The notes under the pieces were generated by a model. The model did not search any database. It had not been told where the DNA came from and saw only the letters and a program-made list of their open reading frames with translations. 64,000 nt of DNA, taken from Roseovarius halotolerans. Its GTDB lineage: Bacteria > Pseudomonadota > Alphaproteobacteria > Rhodobacterales > Rhodobacteraceae. The translations under genes were made by a program, and so were the position numbers. Shown one piece after another: positions 45,630 through 54,928 of the stretch (within the stretch, counting starts at the first letter, position 1; every line of letters starts with the position of its first letter). The stretch spans positions 124,001-188,000 of the forward strand of contig NZ_FWFU01000003.1 in assembly GCF_900172255.1 (NCBI RefSeq), in the 5' to 3' direction.

Positions 45630-46358
45630 GTGACCGAGATGCGGCCATTGCAGATCAGGCGGATTTTCGCGTGTTGCCTCGCTGGCCTCGTGGTTTTCGC
45701 ATCCCTGCCGGGCACCGCCGCGGCCGAGCCCGCGCTGGCGCCCGCGCCCTATGCGCAACTGGAAAAGGAGCTTGATACCCGCATCGATTTCGAGACCCTG
45801 CCTCGGCGCGCCGAACCGGGAATAAACCTCGATGCGCCGATCCGCGACGGCGGGGCATGGCTGGGCGAGCGCCTTGCGGGCCAGCGGGTCACCGGCCCGC
45901 TTCACGATGATCCGCGCGGCACCCCGACTCTGCCTCTGGCGGTGCGTGCGGGCGCGCCGGGCGCCAACCTATCGCTCGCCTATCATCGCGGCCTTGGCTC
46001 GACTGCTCTCTTCCCTTTGGGGCCAGCGGACTTTCCCGCGCTCGAAGCGCGCGGCGAAGGCGCTGTGGCGGTTGTGTTCGACCACGGCCAGCGCGCCATC
46101 GGCTTGCGCATCCACAGCGATTACCCCGCCCCTCTGGGTCGGGCACGCCCGCAGGGCACCGTCACGCTGACCTTCTATCGCGCCGACGGGCAGGTGATCG
46201 GACAGGTCCGCCGCCGCCTCTCTGGCGGCATCAACGAACAGGGGTTTCGCCGCGCGGGCGGCATCGCCGATATCGCTGCATTCACGCTTGCCAATGACGA
46301 TCCCGGCGGGATAGCTCTTGATGATATCCTCTATCAAACCGCACCCATGTCATTCTGA
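45630..46358 (+). CDS. Secreted protein of unknown function
   Basis: A 242-residue protein with a signal peptide (IRRIFACCLAGLVVFASLPGTAAA, cleavage near AAA-EP). The mature part is beta-rich with repeated short strands such as VAVVFDHGQRAIGLRIHSDYP and GTVTLTFYRADGQVIGQVRR, possibly a jelly-roll-like fold. I do not recognise a family. The GTG start has AGGGAG five bases upstream, better placed than the ATG at 45639. It heads a plus-strand run before the TerB genes. Confidence 0.75.
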   Translation: MTEMRPLQIRRIFACCLAGLVVFASLPGTAAAEPALAPAPYAQLEKELDTRIDFETLPRRAEPGINLDAPIRDGGAWLGERLAGQRVTGPLHDDPRGTPTLPLAVRAGAPGANLSLAYHRGLGSTALFPLGPADFPALEARGEGAVAVVFDHGQRAIGLRIHSDYPAPLGRARPQGTVTLTFYRADGQVIGQVRRRLSGGINEQGFRRAGGIADIAAFTLANDDPGGIALDDILYQTAPMSF

Positions 46359-46424
46359 GGGAGAGGCAAACGATGACTCACGTTTCTGCGCCGGCACTGC
46401 CCTTGCGCTGCATCGGGGCCTGAG

Positions 46425-46871
46425 ATGTTCACAAGGCTCCTTGCGGCCCTTGCCGCGCCCTCGCGCCCCGCAGCGCCCCTGCCCGAACCCGATGCCAAGC
46501 TCGCGCTTGGCGCCCTGATGGTGCGTGTCGCGAAATCCGACCGTCTTTACCGTTACGAGGAAATCAGCCGGATCGACCGCCTGTTGTCGCGCCTTCACGG
46601 GCTCAATCCCGTCGAAGCCGCCAAGATGCGCGCCACCTGCGAAAAGCTGGAACATGTCGCCGGGACACAAACCGCGAATCTCGCCCATCTCATCCGCGAA
46701 TCCCTGCCCTACGAAGACCGGATCGACGCGCTGGAAGCCATGTGGGAGGTGATGCTGTCCGACAATGTCAGCACCGATGAGGAACGTGCCGTGATCGCCG
46801 CCGCGCAAGAGGCGCTTGGCCTTTCGGACGCCGACAGCGACAGCGCCCGCGTTCGCGCCGAGGCGCAATAG
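46425..46871 (+). CDS. TerB-like protein, copy 1
   Basis: A 148-residue helical protein of the TerB/DjlA N-terminal type. The KLALGALMVRVAKSDRLYRYEEISRIDRLL segment and the C-terminal PYEDRIDALEAMWEVMLSD, then EERAV, show the two acidic helix pairs of the fold. TerB-type domains are linked to tellurite resistance and envelope stress and may bind metal. It has no signal peptide. It is paralogous to the next gene, with the same helix order and similar length, so a tandem duplication is likely. Confidence 0.8.
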   Translation: MFTRLLAALAAPSRPAAPLPEPDAKLALGALMVRVAKSDRLYRYEEISRIDRLLSRLHGLNPVEAAKMRATCEKLEHVAGTQTANLAHLIRESLPYEDRIDALEAMWEVMLSDNVSTDEERAVIAAAQEALGLSDADSDSARVRAEAQ

Positions 46872-46909
46872 CCATTGGCGCGGGCGCGCGATGCGCTTAT
46901 ATTCCCCGC

Positions 46910-47350
46910 ATGTTTGCAGAACTCCTCAACAGACTCACCGGCGCCGCCCCCGAGCCGATCGATACGCTCGATTCGCGCCGCGCCCTTACCGCCCTGCTGG
47001 TGCGCCTCGCGCGCTCCGACAACCATTACGCCGCAACCGAAATCATCCGCATCGACCGGATCATCTCGGCCCGCTACGGCCTCGACAAGGACGCGGCCGC
47101 AAGCCTGCGCGCCGAGGCCGAGCAGCTTGAATCCGAGGCCCCCGACACCGTGCGTTTCACCCGCGCCATCAAGGACGCCGTGCCTTATGAGGACCGCGTC
47201 GGCGTGATCGAGGCGCTTTGGGAAGTTGCGCTTGCGGATGGTGGCCGCGATCAGGAGGAAGACGCGCTCGTGCGGCTGGTGTCCAACCTTCTGGGCGTGT
47301 CGGACATGGACAGCGCCAAGGCCCGCCAGCGGGTGGATAAGCGCCCTTGA
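46910..47350 (+). CDS. TerB-like protein, copy 2
   Basis: A 146-residue paralogue of the preceding protein. It has RALTALLVRLARSDNHYAATEIIRIDRII and VPYEDRVGVIEALWEVALADGG, then EEDALVRLVSNLLGVSD. The acidic DGG/EED positions, which could bind metal, are more complete than in copy 1. Its stop overlaps the start of the PhnD-like gene by four bases (TTGA), so translation is coupled. No membrane segment. Confidence 0.8.
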   Translation: MFAELLNRLTGAAPEPIDTLDSRRALTALLVRLARSDNHYAATEIIRIDRIISARYGLDKDAAASLRAEAEQLESEAPDTVRFTRAIKDAVPYEDRVGVIEALWEVALADGGRDQEEDALVRLVSNLLGVSDMDSAKARQRVDKRP

Positions 47351-48096
47351 TCGCCAGCCTGCCGATGTATGACCGCCCCGAAACCGCGGCGGCACATGAT
47401 CGGTTCTGGCACGCGATCCGCGATCAACTGGGCCACGGCCCCGCCGCCCTGACGCGCGGCGGCGACCCCTGGCAGCACTGGCAAAGCCCCGACCTCCTGC
47501 TCTCGCAGACCTGCGGCTATCCCTACCGCGCGCGCCTGCACGGCCATGTCACCCTTGTCGGCACGCCCGATTTCGGCCTCGAAGGCTGCCCGCCGGGGCA
47601 TTACCGCAGCCTGCTCGTGGCCCGCCACGACGATCCGCGCGGCGATGCGAGCGCCTTTGCCGCGGCACCCTTCGCCTATAACGAAGCCCTCAGCCAAAGC
47701 GGCTGGGCCGCACCGCAGAACATGGCGGCGGCGCAGGGATATGCCTTCGCCAACCCCGTGCGCACCGGCGGCCACCGCGCCTCGGCGCAGGCCGTGGCCG
47801 AAGGGCGCGCCGACATCGCCGCGATCGACGCCCAGACATGGCGTATGATCGCGCGCTATGACGCCTTCGCCGCCGATCTGCGCGTGATCGCCTGCACACC
47901 GCCCAGCCCGGCGCTGCCCTACATCACGGCCACCGGCAACGACCCCGCGCTCCTCTTGCGCGCGCTCAACGCCGCAATCGCCGCGCTCGAGGACGCTGAT
48001 CGCGAAACGCTTGGCCTACGCGCGGTGCTGCCCTTGCCCGCCGCGGCCTATCTCGCGGTGCCCAATCCGCCGCCACCCGCCTCCGAAACGGGCTGA
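47347..48096 (+). CDS. PhnD-like periplasmic-binding-fold protein without signal peptide
   Basis: A 249-residue protein resembling phosphate/phosphonate-type substrate-binding proteins. It has LLLSQTCGYPYRARLHGHVTLVGTP, PFAYNEALSQSGWAAPQN, GGHRASAQAVAEGRADIAAIDAQTWRM split by short turns, and LRVIACTPPSPALPYIT, matching PhnD order. It has no signal peptide, and no transporter permease of the Phn type is adjacent, so a cytosolic sensor or enzyme-like role is possible. It starts with TTG at 47347 (or ATG at 47365). Confidence 0.7.
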   Translation: MIASLPMYDRPETAAAHDRFWHAIRDQLGHGPAALTRGGDPWQHWQSPDLLLSQTCGYPYRARLHGHVTLVGTPDFGLEGCPPGHYRSLLVARHDDPRGDASAFAAAPFAYNEALSQSGWAAPQNMAAAQGYAFANPVRTGGHRASAQAVAEGRADIAAIDAQTWRMIARYDAFAADLRVIACTPPSPALPYITATGNDPALLLRALNAAIAALEDADRETLGLRAVLPLPAAAYLAVPNPPPPASETG

Positions 48097-48144
48097 CCCG
48101 GCGTCAATTCGGGGGTGAATCCGCCTCATCGCCCGTTTTGCAAG

Positions 48145-48174
48145 TTGCATCATGCGTTTTTTTCCGTCCTATTG
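48145..48174 (+). promoter_or_regulatory. Possible promoter of the ABC transporter operon
   Basis: TTGCAT (48145-48150), 18 bases with a T7 run, then CTATTG (48169-48174), about 40 bases before the TTG start of the ATPase gene. The -10 is weak. Confidence 0.3.
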
Positions 48175-48211
48175 TCGGGTCAGACCTGTCTGCAACCAAC
48201 GGATACCGCCC

Positions 48212-48988
48212 TTGTCAGAACCCACGCCGGTCATCGAAATCCGCAACCTGCACAAAGCCTACGGTGCGCTTGAGGTCATCAAGGGCGTCGACATCACCGC
48301 CCATAGCGGCGACGTGGTCTCGCTCATCGGCTCTTCGGGTTCCGGCAAATCGACGATCCTGCGCTGCGCCAACCTTCTGGAGGACAGCCAGCAGGGCGAT
48401 ATCCTGTTCAAGGGCGAGCCGGTGAAATGGCGCGGCAGCGGGCTGCATCGTCACCCGGCGGATTTCAAACAGGTGCTGCGCATCCGCACCAATCTTTCGA
48501 TGGTGTTTCAGCAATTCAATCTCTGGGCGCATCTGACCATCCTGCAGAACGTGATGGAAGCGCCCGTCACCGTACTGGGGCGCGACCGTGCCGAGGTCGA
48601 GGAGTCCGCGCGTCGTTACCTCGACAAGGTCGGCATCGGCGACAAATGCGATGCCTACCCCGCGCAGCTCTCAGGCGGCCAGCAACAGCGCGCCGCCATC
48701 GCCCGCGCGCTCTGCATGGAGCCCGAGGCACTGCTTTTCGACGAACCCACCAGCGCGCTCGACCCCGAACTCGAACAGGAGGTCGTGCGCGTCATCAAGG
48801 CCCTCGCCGCCGAGGGGCGCACCATGATGATCGTCACACATGACATGAAGATGGCAGCCGATGTCTCGGATCACGTCATCTTCCTGCACCAGGGGCTGAT
48901 CGAAGAGGAGGGCTCGCCCGACACCCTCTTCGGCGCCCCCAAATCCGGGCGGCTGCAGCAGTTTCTCAGCTCGACGATGGCCGCCTGA
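48212..48988 (+). CDS. Amino acid ABC transporter ATP-binding protein
   Basis: A 258-residue ABC ATPase of the polar amino acid (HisP/GlnQ/AotP-like) type. It has Walker A LIGSSGSGKSTILRC, the Q-loop LSMVFQQFNLW, signature AQLSGGQQQRAAIARAL, Walker B ALLFDEPTSALDP and the switch histidine in MMIVTHDM. The TTG at 48212 gives the usual N terminus (LSEPTPVIEIRNLHKAYG); an ATG at 48152 in frame adds an unconserved tail. First gene of a four-gene transporter operon. Confidence 0.93.
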   Translation: MSEPTPVIEIRNLHKAYGALEVIKGVDITAHSGDVVSLIGSSGSGKSTILRCANLLEDSQQGDILFKGEPVKWRGSGLHRHPADFKQVLRIRTNLSMVFQQFNLWAHLTILQNVMEAPVTVLGRDRAEVEESARRYLDKVGIGDKCDAYPAQLSGGQQQRAAIARALCMEPEALLFDEPTSALDPELEQEVVRVIKALAAEGRTMMIVTHDMKMAADVSDHVIFLHQGLIEEEGSPDTLFGAPKSGRLQQFLSSTMAA

Positions 48989-49015
48989 TCACATCAAGAA
49001 AAAGGGAGTAACCTC

Positions 49016-49732
49016 ATGAAGAAAATCATTCTTTCTACCGCTGCTCTGGCCATCTCGGCCAGCATGGCGATGGCCCAGGATGTGGTGCGCCTCGGCACCG
49101 AGGGCGCCTACCCCCCGTGGAACTTCATCAATGATTCCGGCGAGGTGGACGGGTTCGAGCGCGAACTGGGCGACGAGCTCTGCAAGCGCGCCGAACTCAA
49201 CTGCCAATGGGTCACCAATGACTGGGATTCGATCATCCCCAACCTCGTCTCGGGCAACTATGACGTGATCATCGCGGGCATGTCGATCACCGACGAACGC
49301 GACGAAGTGATCGACTTCACCCAGAACTACACGCCGCCCGATCCCTCGGCCTACCTTGCCATGTCCGAGGACGTCGATCTCGAAGGCGGCGTGATCGCGG
49401 CGCAGGCCGGAACGATTCAGGCCGGATATGTTGCCGAAAGCGGCGCGACCCTGGTCGAATTCGCCACCCCCGAGGAAACCATCGCCGCCGTGCGCAACGG
49501 CGAAGCCGACGCGGTGCTGGCCGACAAGTCCTTCCTCACCCCCGTCGCGGACGAAGATGCCGATCTCATGATCGTCGGCCCCGATGTGGCACTCGGCGGC
49601 GGCGTCGGCCTGGGCGTGCGTGAATCCGACCCTGAACTGAAGGCCACGCTCGACGCGGCGATCCAGTCCATGAAGGACGATGGCAGCCTCAATGCCATGA
49701 TCGAGAAATGGGACGTCGCTTCGACCTTCTGA
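49016..49732 (+). CDS. Amino acid ABC transporter substrate-binding protein
   Basis: A 238-residue periplasmic protein. The signal peptide (MKKIILSTAALAISASMAMA) is cleaved before QD. The mature chain shows LGTEGAYPPWNFIN, GFERELGDELCKRAELNCQWV, GMSITDERDEVIDFTQ and AVLADKSFL, all of the SBP_bac_3 family for polar or basic amino acids. Arginine, ornithine, lysine or octopine-type ligands are possible; the specific one is not fixed. Confidence 0.92.
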   Translation: MKKIILSTAALAISASMAMAQDVVRLGTEGAYPPWNFINDSGEVDGFERELGDELCKRAELNCQWVTNDWDSIIPNLVSGNYDVIIAGMSITDERDEVIDFTQNYTPPDPSAYLAMSEDVDLEGGVIAAQAGTIQAGYVAESGATLVEFATPEETIAAVRNGEADAVLADKSFLTPVADEDADLMIVGPDVALGGGVGLGVRESDPELKATLDAAIQSMKDDGSLNAMIEKWDVASTF

Positions 49733-49740
49733 ACCACTGA

Positions 49741-49768
49741 GGCGCGCCCGGCCCCGGCCGGGCGCGCC
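49741..49768 (+). terminator. Perfect 13-base-pair stem-loop after the binding-protein gene
   Basis: GGCGCGCCCGGCC and its exact complement face each other across two bases, eight bases after the substrate-binding gene. There is no T-run. Such intercistronic stems commonly protect the upstream message and raise binding-protein level relative to the permeases. Confidence 0.6.
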
Positions 49769-49800
49769 CTCGCCAAGGCGGAAACCAGCGGACGCACCCC

Positions 49801-50685
49801 ATGTTCTCCTACTGCGCCGATCCAGACACGCTCTCCGGCCTGACCTGGCTGTCGTGTTACCTCACGACCGGCAAGCACATGCAGTTCTACCTCTCTTTCG
49901 GCACGGTGCTGCTGTTGCTGGCGATCACCGCCCCCTCGGCGCTGCTGTTCGGCTTCTTCGGCGCGGCCTCCGCGCGCTCTCGCATCTGGCCCGTCGCGTG
50001 GTTCGGCAAGGGCTATATCGCCATCGTGCGCGGCGTCCCCGATATTGCTTTCTTCCTCTTCTTCGTGATCGCTCTCGATCAGGGCTTCGAATGGGTCCGC
50101 CACCAGGTGCTCTGCCCCGATTGGGATCAGCCGATCCGCCAGGGCAATGATTTCATCGTCTGCGCCCAGGCCAAGCTGCCGCGCGGGAATACCGCGCAAT
50201 GGGTTCACGAGGTCTATGGCTTCTTCCTCGCCGTGCTGACCTTCTCGATCGTGTTCGGCGCCTTTGCCGCCAATGTGCTGTTCGGAGCCATGCGCGCCGT
50301 GCCCCATGCGCAGATCGAAACCGCCGAAGCCTATGGCATGTCCCGCCGCCAGACCTTCTGGCGCATCCTCGTACCTCAGATGTGGGTCTATGCGCTGCCC
50401 GGCCTCAGCAATCTGTGGATGGTGCTGGTCAAGGCAACGCCGCTTCTGTTTCTCCTCGGGATCGAGGACATCGTCTATTGGGCGCGCAGTCTCGGCGGCA
50501 CCGCCAACCCGCGCTTCACAGAGTATCCGCATGGCGACTGGCGGATGTGGTATTTCCTGGCCCTGCTGATCTTCTACCTCGGCTTCACGCGGATTTCCGA
50601 GATCTACCTTGAACGGCTGATGCTGAAACTGACCCGCGGACAGGCAACCAGCGGCGGCGAAGCGCAGCGAAAGGTCACCGCATGA
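49801..50685 (+). CDS. Amino acid ABC transporter permease 1
   Basis: A 294-residue membrane protein of the HisM/HisQ type. It has several hydrophobic segments and the EAA loop region HAQIETAEAYGMSRRQTFWRILVPQ, the coupling helix to the ATPase. A long insertion of about 45 residues (RHQVLCPDWDQPIRQGNDFIVCAQ) lies in a periplasmic loop and holds two cysteines, as in octopine/nopaline-type permeases. Its stop overlaps the next start (ATGA). Confidence 0.9.
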   Translation: MFSYCADPDTLSGLTWLSCYLTTGKHMQFYLSFGTVLLLLAITAPSALLFGFFGAASARSRIWPVAWFGKGYIAIVRGVPDIAFFLFFVIALDQGFEWVRHQVLCPDWDQPIRQGNDFIVCAQAKLPRGNTAQWVHEVYGFFLAVLTFSIVFGAFAANVLFGAMRAVPHAQIETAEAYGMSRRQTFWRILVPQMWVYALPGLSNLWMVLVKATPLLFLLGIEDIVYWARSLGGTANPRFTEYPHGDWRMWYFLALLIFYLGFTRISEIYLERLMLKLTRGQATSGGEAQRKVTA

Positions 50686-51488
50686 GCTGCTGGCAGACAG
50701 TCCAGGACTACGGCCTGCGCAGCCTCGGGATCGGCGAGCGCCTGCTCCCGCGCGAAGGCTTCACCCTGTGCGAACAGGTGACTCTGATCGGCTCGGGGCT
50801 GCTCTGGAACATCTATTTCGGCGCGCTGGCGCTTCTGGCGGGGTTTTTCCTCGCAACTGCGCTGGCCGTGGGCAAGGGCGCCAAGAACCGGGCGATCCGC
50901 AAAAGCGCGAGCTGGTTCATCTTCGTCTTTCGTGGCTCGCCGCTCTTCATCCAGTTCTTCTTCGCCTATTTCGCCTTCCTGCAACTGAAATCCGTCAGTC
51001 CGGCCTTCGATCCCTTCACCTCGGCCTGGCTCGGGGCGCTGATCGTGCTGTTCTTCAACACCGCCGCCTATTCCGGCGAGATTTTCTACGGCGCGCTACG
51101 CTCAATCCCCAAGGGCGATATCGAGGCCGCCGACGCCTATGGCTTCTCGGGCTGGCCGCGCTTTCGCCGCATCGTCTGGCCAACCATGCTGCGCCTCGCC
51201 TGGCCGGCCTATACCAACGAGGCGATTTTCCTGTTTCACGCCACGACGCTGGTGTTCTTTTCCGGCTTCCCGGCCTGGCAGCAACGCGGCGATGCGCTCT
51301 ACTATGCCAATTTCTTCGCCGACAAGACCTTCAATCCCTTCGTGCCCTACCCGATCCTTGCTGGCTATTTCATCCTGCTGACACTGGGAATCATCGCGTT
51401 TTTCGGTCTGATCAACCGCCGCCTCAACCGCCACCTGCCCCAGAGCGCGCGCCGTGGCCTGAAGCTCAGGATCAACATCATCCGCTAG
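50682..51488 (+). CDS. Amino acid ABC transporter permease 2
   Basis: A 268-residue membrane protein forming the channel with permease 1. The EAA loop is KGDIEAADAYGFSGWPRFRRIVWPT, and the segment VFRGSPLFIQFFFAYFAFLQ is the conserved first core helix of the HisMQ family. The gene overlaps permease 1 by four bases and ends the operon before repeat terminator copy 5. Confidence 0.9.
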   Translation: MSCWQTVQDYGLRSLGIGERLLPREGFTLCEQVTLIGSGLLWNIYFGALALLAGFFLATALAVGKGAKNRAIRKSASWFIFVFRGSPLFIQFFFAYFAFLQLKSVSPAFDPFTSAWLGALIVLFFNTAAYSGEIFYGALRSIPKGDIEAADAYGFSGWPRFRRIVWPTMLRLAWPAYTNEAIFLFHATTLVFFSGFPAWQQRGDALYYANFFADKTFNPFVPYPILAGYFILLTLGIIAFFGLINRRLNRHLPQSARRGLKLRINIIR

Positions 51489-51496
51489 GCGGGAAT

Positions 51497-51557
51497 GGGG
51501 GCGCTGCCCCCGTCGCAGCAAGCTGCGACTCCCCCGAGGTATTTTTCGCCAGATGAA
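51497..51557 (+). terminator. Terminator-like dispersed repeat, copy 5
   Basis: Two hairpins in series, GGGGGCGCTGCCCCC (51497-51511) and GTCGCAG/CTGCGAC (51512-51529), then TCCCCCGAGGTATTTTT and CGCCAGATGAAGG. It follows permease 2 by eight bases and is the clearest member of the family. Confidence 0.7.
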
Positions 51558-51620
51558 GGCAGCAGCGCGAGCCGCGTCTTGCTCGAAATACGCCCGCCGG
51601 AGGCATCCGGAACTGGCCGC

Positions 51621-52418
51621 TCAGCGCCGCCCGGCATCCCTCTCGCGCGCCTTCATGTCGCCGATCGCCTTGTCCCAGCGGCTGTGGTTCAGCACCTTGC
51701 GAAAGGCACGCTCCAGTTCGGCGACGCCGTTGCTCTCGTACCAACGGCCATGCGCGATAATGACACGTTCGGGCGCCCAGGCGATCATCCGCTCCAGATC
51801 CGTGCCCAATGCGGTCCGATCACGAAAGCTGCGCCGCATGTCGGGCGGCATGGTGCCATCGGGATCGTCGATCCCGGCGATCCAGACGAGCGGGCGCATC
51901 CAGACCGGCAGCTTGGCGGTCTCGAAGGCCTCGATCAGGTCGGTCAAGATGAGGGTCTGGCTGGCATGGTGAAAGAACACCGCCTCGCGATGCAGCTTGC
52001 TGCCGCGCACGATCATCTGCTCGATCTGACCGTCCCACGGCGCCTCGGCGCGATCCCATTGCAGCGTGTGGTCGATCCGCAGCGCAAGCCCCTTCTTGCG
52101 CGCACGCGCTTCCACACCCGGCGCGCCCCAGGCCTGCGCCTCGGGATAGGCGGCCTGCCAGTCATCGAGATGCGCGTAATGCAGCCAGTTCGGCGCGATC
52201 AGGTGACGGACCGGGCCGATCGCGTCAAGCTCGCGCCGCAGCCCGTCGGTCAGCCGCGTCGGCGAATGCACCCAGAGATCGCCATTCGCCAACAGCACCA
52301 CGGTGGCGCGGGTCGAGAACGGCATTCCGAAAAAGCGGATCGCCGGCCCATCGATCAGCCAGAGCCCGTCGGCCACGGGTTTGAGCGTGTCGAGCGGCTC
52401 GTATCCCGTGGCCTGCAT
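51621..52418 (-). CDS. DUF4336 domain-containing protein
   Basis: A 265-residue soluble protein of the DUF4336 family, related to metallo-beta-lactamase folds. Visible are YEPLDTLKPVADGLWLIDGPAI, GDLWVHSPTRLTDGLRREL, HLIAPNWLHYAHLDDWQAAYPEA split over helix turns, and RVIIAHGRWYESNG near the C terminus. The standard HxHxDH zinc motif is replaced (LHYAHLDD), as is usual in DUF4336, so hydrolase activity is doubtful. It follows the signal-peptide cyclophilin by three bases. Confidence 0.82.
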   Translation of the reverse strand: MQATGYEPLDTLKPVADGLWLIDGPAIRFFGMPFSTRATVVLLANGDLWVHSPTRLTDGLRRELDAIGPVRHLIAPNWLHYAHLDDWQAAYPEAQAWGAPGVEARARKKGLALRIDHTLQWDRAEAPWDGQIEQMIVRGSKLHREAVFFHHASQTLILTDLIEAFETAKLPVWMRPLVWIAGIDDPDGTMPPDMRRSFRDRTALGTDLERMIAWAPERVIIAHGRWYESNGVAELERAFRKVLNHSRWDKAIGDMKARERDAGRR

Positions 52419-52421
52419 GGC

Positions 52422-52970
52422 CTACTCGGTGACCGTGACCGACTGCATCACGTCGGGTTTGCCGACGACCGAACCGTTTCGGCCCGCGCCGCGCTTGATC
52501 GCATCCACCACATCCATGCCATCCGTCACCTCGCCGACAACGGTATATTGCCCGTTGAGATGCGTCGCCGGGGCGAACATGATGAAGAACTGGCTGTTGG
52601 CGCTGTTCGGGTCCTGGCTGCGGGCCATGCCGATCACGCCGCGCTCGAAGGCGATATCCGAGAACTCGGCTTCAAGATCGGGGAGTTCGCTGCCGCCCAT
52701 CCCGGCGCGGCGCATGTCGCCGCCCTCGAGCTTGCCGAACTCCACATCGCCCGTCTGAGCCATGAAGCCCTCGATCACGCGGTGAAACACCACGCCGTCA
52801 TAAGCGCCTGCCTCGGCCAGCGCGGTGATCCGCTCCACATGCTGCGGGGCGACATCCTCGAAAAGGTCGATGGTGACGGTGCCATTGGCCTCGCCCGCCA
52901 CTTCGACCTGCAAGCCGGTGGCCAGCGCCGGGCCGGCCATCAGGCTGAAAAGAACGGCCAGTTTACGCAT
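52422..52970 (-). CDS. Secreted peptidyl-prolyl isomerase (cyclophilin)
   Basis: A 182-residue cyclophilin with a signal peptide ([19 protein letters not shown]). The isomerase core is intact: [42 protein letters not shown] and [12 protein letters not shown]. It should act on proline bonds of periplasmic proteins. It begins eight bases inside the end of the cytosolic cyclophilin gene, consistent with a duplicated pair that has since gained different locations. Confidence 0.92.
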   Translation of the reverse strand: MRKLAVLFSLMAGPALATGLQVEVAGEANGTVTIDLFEDVAPQHVERITALAEAGAYDGVVFHRVIEGFMAQTGDVEFGKLEGGDMRRAGMGGSELPDLEAEFSDIAFERGVIGMARSQDPNSANSQFFIMFAPATHLNGQYTVVGEVTDGMDVVDAIKRGAGRNGSVVGKPDVMQSVTVTE

Positions 52971-53469
52971 CAGCCGCCACCTTCACGCTGATCATCCGAT
53001 CGGGATTTGCGGGCGGCTCGCCGCGCGTGATCGCGTCCACATGCTCCATGCCGGAAATCACCCGCCCATAGACTGTGTATTGCCCGTTGAGGAAATGGTT
53101 GTCGCTGAAATTGATGAAGAACTGGCTGTTGGCGCTGTTCGGGTTCTGGCTGCGCGCCGCGCCGATGGTGCCGCGGTCATGGGGGATGCGGCTGAACTCG
53201 GCCTTGAGGTCCGGCAGATCGCTGCCCCCGGTGCCTGCCCGACCGGGATTGTAATCCTTTTCCATGTTCGCATTCGCCACATCGCCGGTCTGGGCCATGA
53301 AGCCGTCGATCACCCGGTGAAAGGCCACGTTGTCATACTGGCCGCTGCGCGCCAGCTCCTTCATCCGCTCGCAATGGCCCGGCGCGATGTCGGGCATCAG
53401 CTCGATGGTGACCGTGCCGTCCTTCAACTCGATCAGGACGGTGTTCTCGGGATCCTTGATTTCGGCCAT
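52963..53469 (-). CDS. Cytosolic peptidyl-prolyl isomerase (cyclophilin)
   Basis: A 168-residue cyclophilin without signal peptide, starting [15 protein letters not shown]. It has [38 protein letters not shown] and [12 protein letters not shown], so the catalytic arginine, phenylalanine and glutamine positions are kept. A good ribosome site (AAGGAGG) precedes the ATG at 53469. Longer in-frame starts run antisense into pgk and are not credible. It is divergent from pgk. Confidence 0.93.
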   Translation of the reverse strand: MAEIKDPENTVLIELKDGTVTIELMPDIAPGHCERMKELARSGQYDNVAFHRVIDGFMAQTGDVANANMEKDYNPGRAGTGGSDLPDLKAEFSRIPHDRGTIGAARSQNPNSANSQFFINFSDNHFLNGQYTVYGRVISGMEHVDAITRGEPPANPDRMISVKVAADA

Positions 53470-53610
53470 CTGGCCCTCCTTCACTACACTTGTTGCCCGA
53501 TACCTAAGACGCCACGCCGCGATTGCCAAGCGCAGAGCTTGACGCCCCGCCCCCGACAGGCCATGAGAAGCGCGCGTTTTGGTATGGCGACAGGAGCAGA
53601 ACTGGTGGGC

Positions 53611-54795
<1,185 letters not shown>

Positions 54796-54805
54796 GACCG
54801 CCCCT

Positions 54806-54825
54806 GCCGGGTGCTGCACCCCGGC
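54806..54825 (+). terminator. Hairpin after pgk
   Basis: GCCGGGTGC and GCACCCCGGC pair around one base with a single-base bulge, 11 bases after pgk. No T-run is seen. Confidence 0.35.
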
Positions 54826-54872
54826 GCGGGACAGTGCGGCGGTATCTTTGCGCCTGCTTCAAAAAGACAGCT

Positions 54873-54900
54873 TTGCGAAGAGCCTCCGATCTTGTAACAG
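54873..54900 (+). promoter_or_regulatory. Possible promoter of the desaturase gene
   Basis: TTGCGA (54873-54878), 16 bases, TAACAG (54895-54900), about 30 bases before the desaturase ATG at 54929. Confidence 0.35.
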
Positions 54901-54928
54901 GTCGGCACAACAAATGAGAAAGCAGGCA

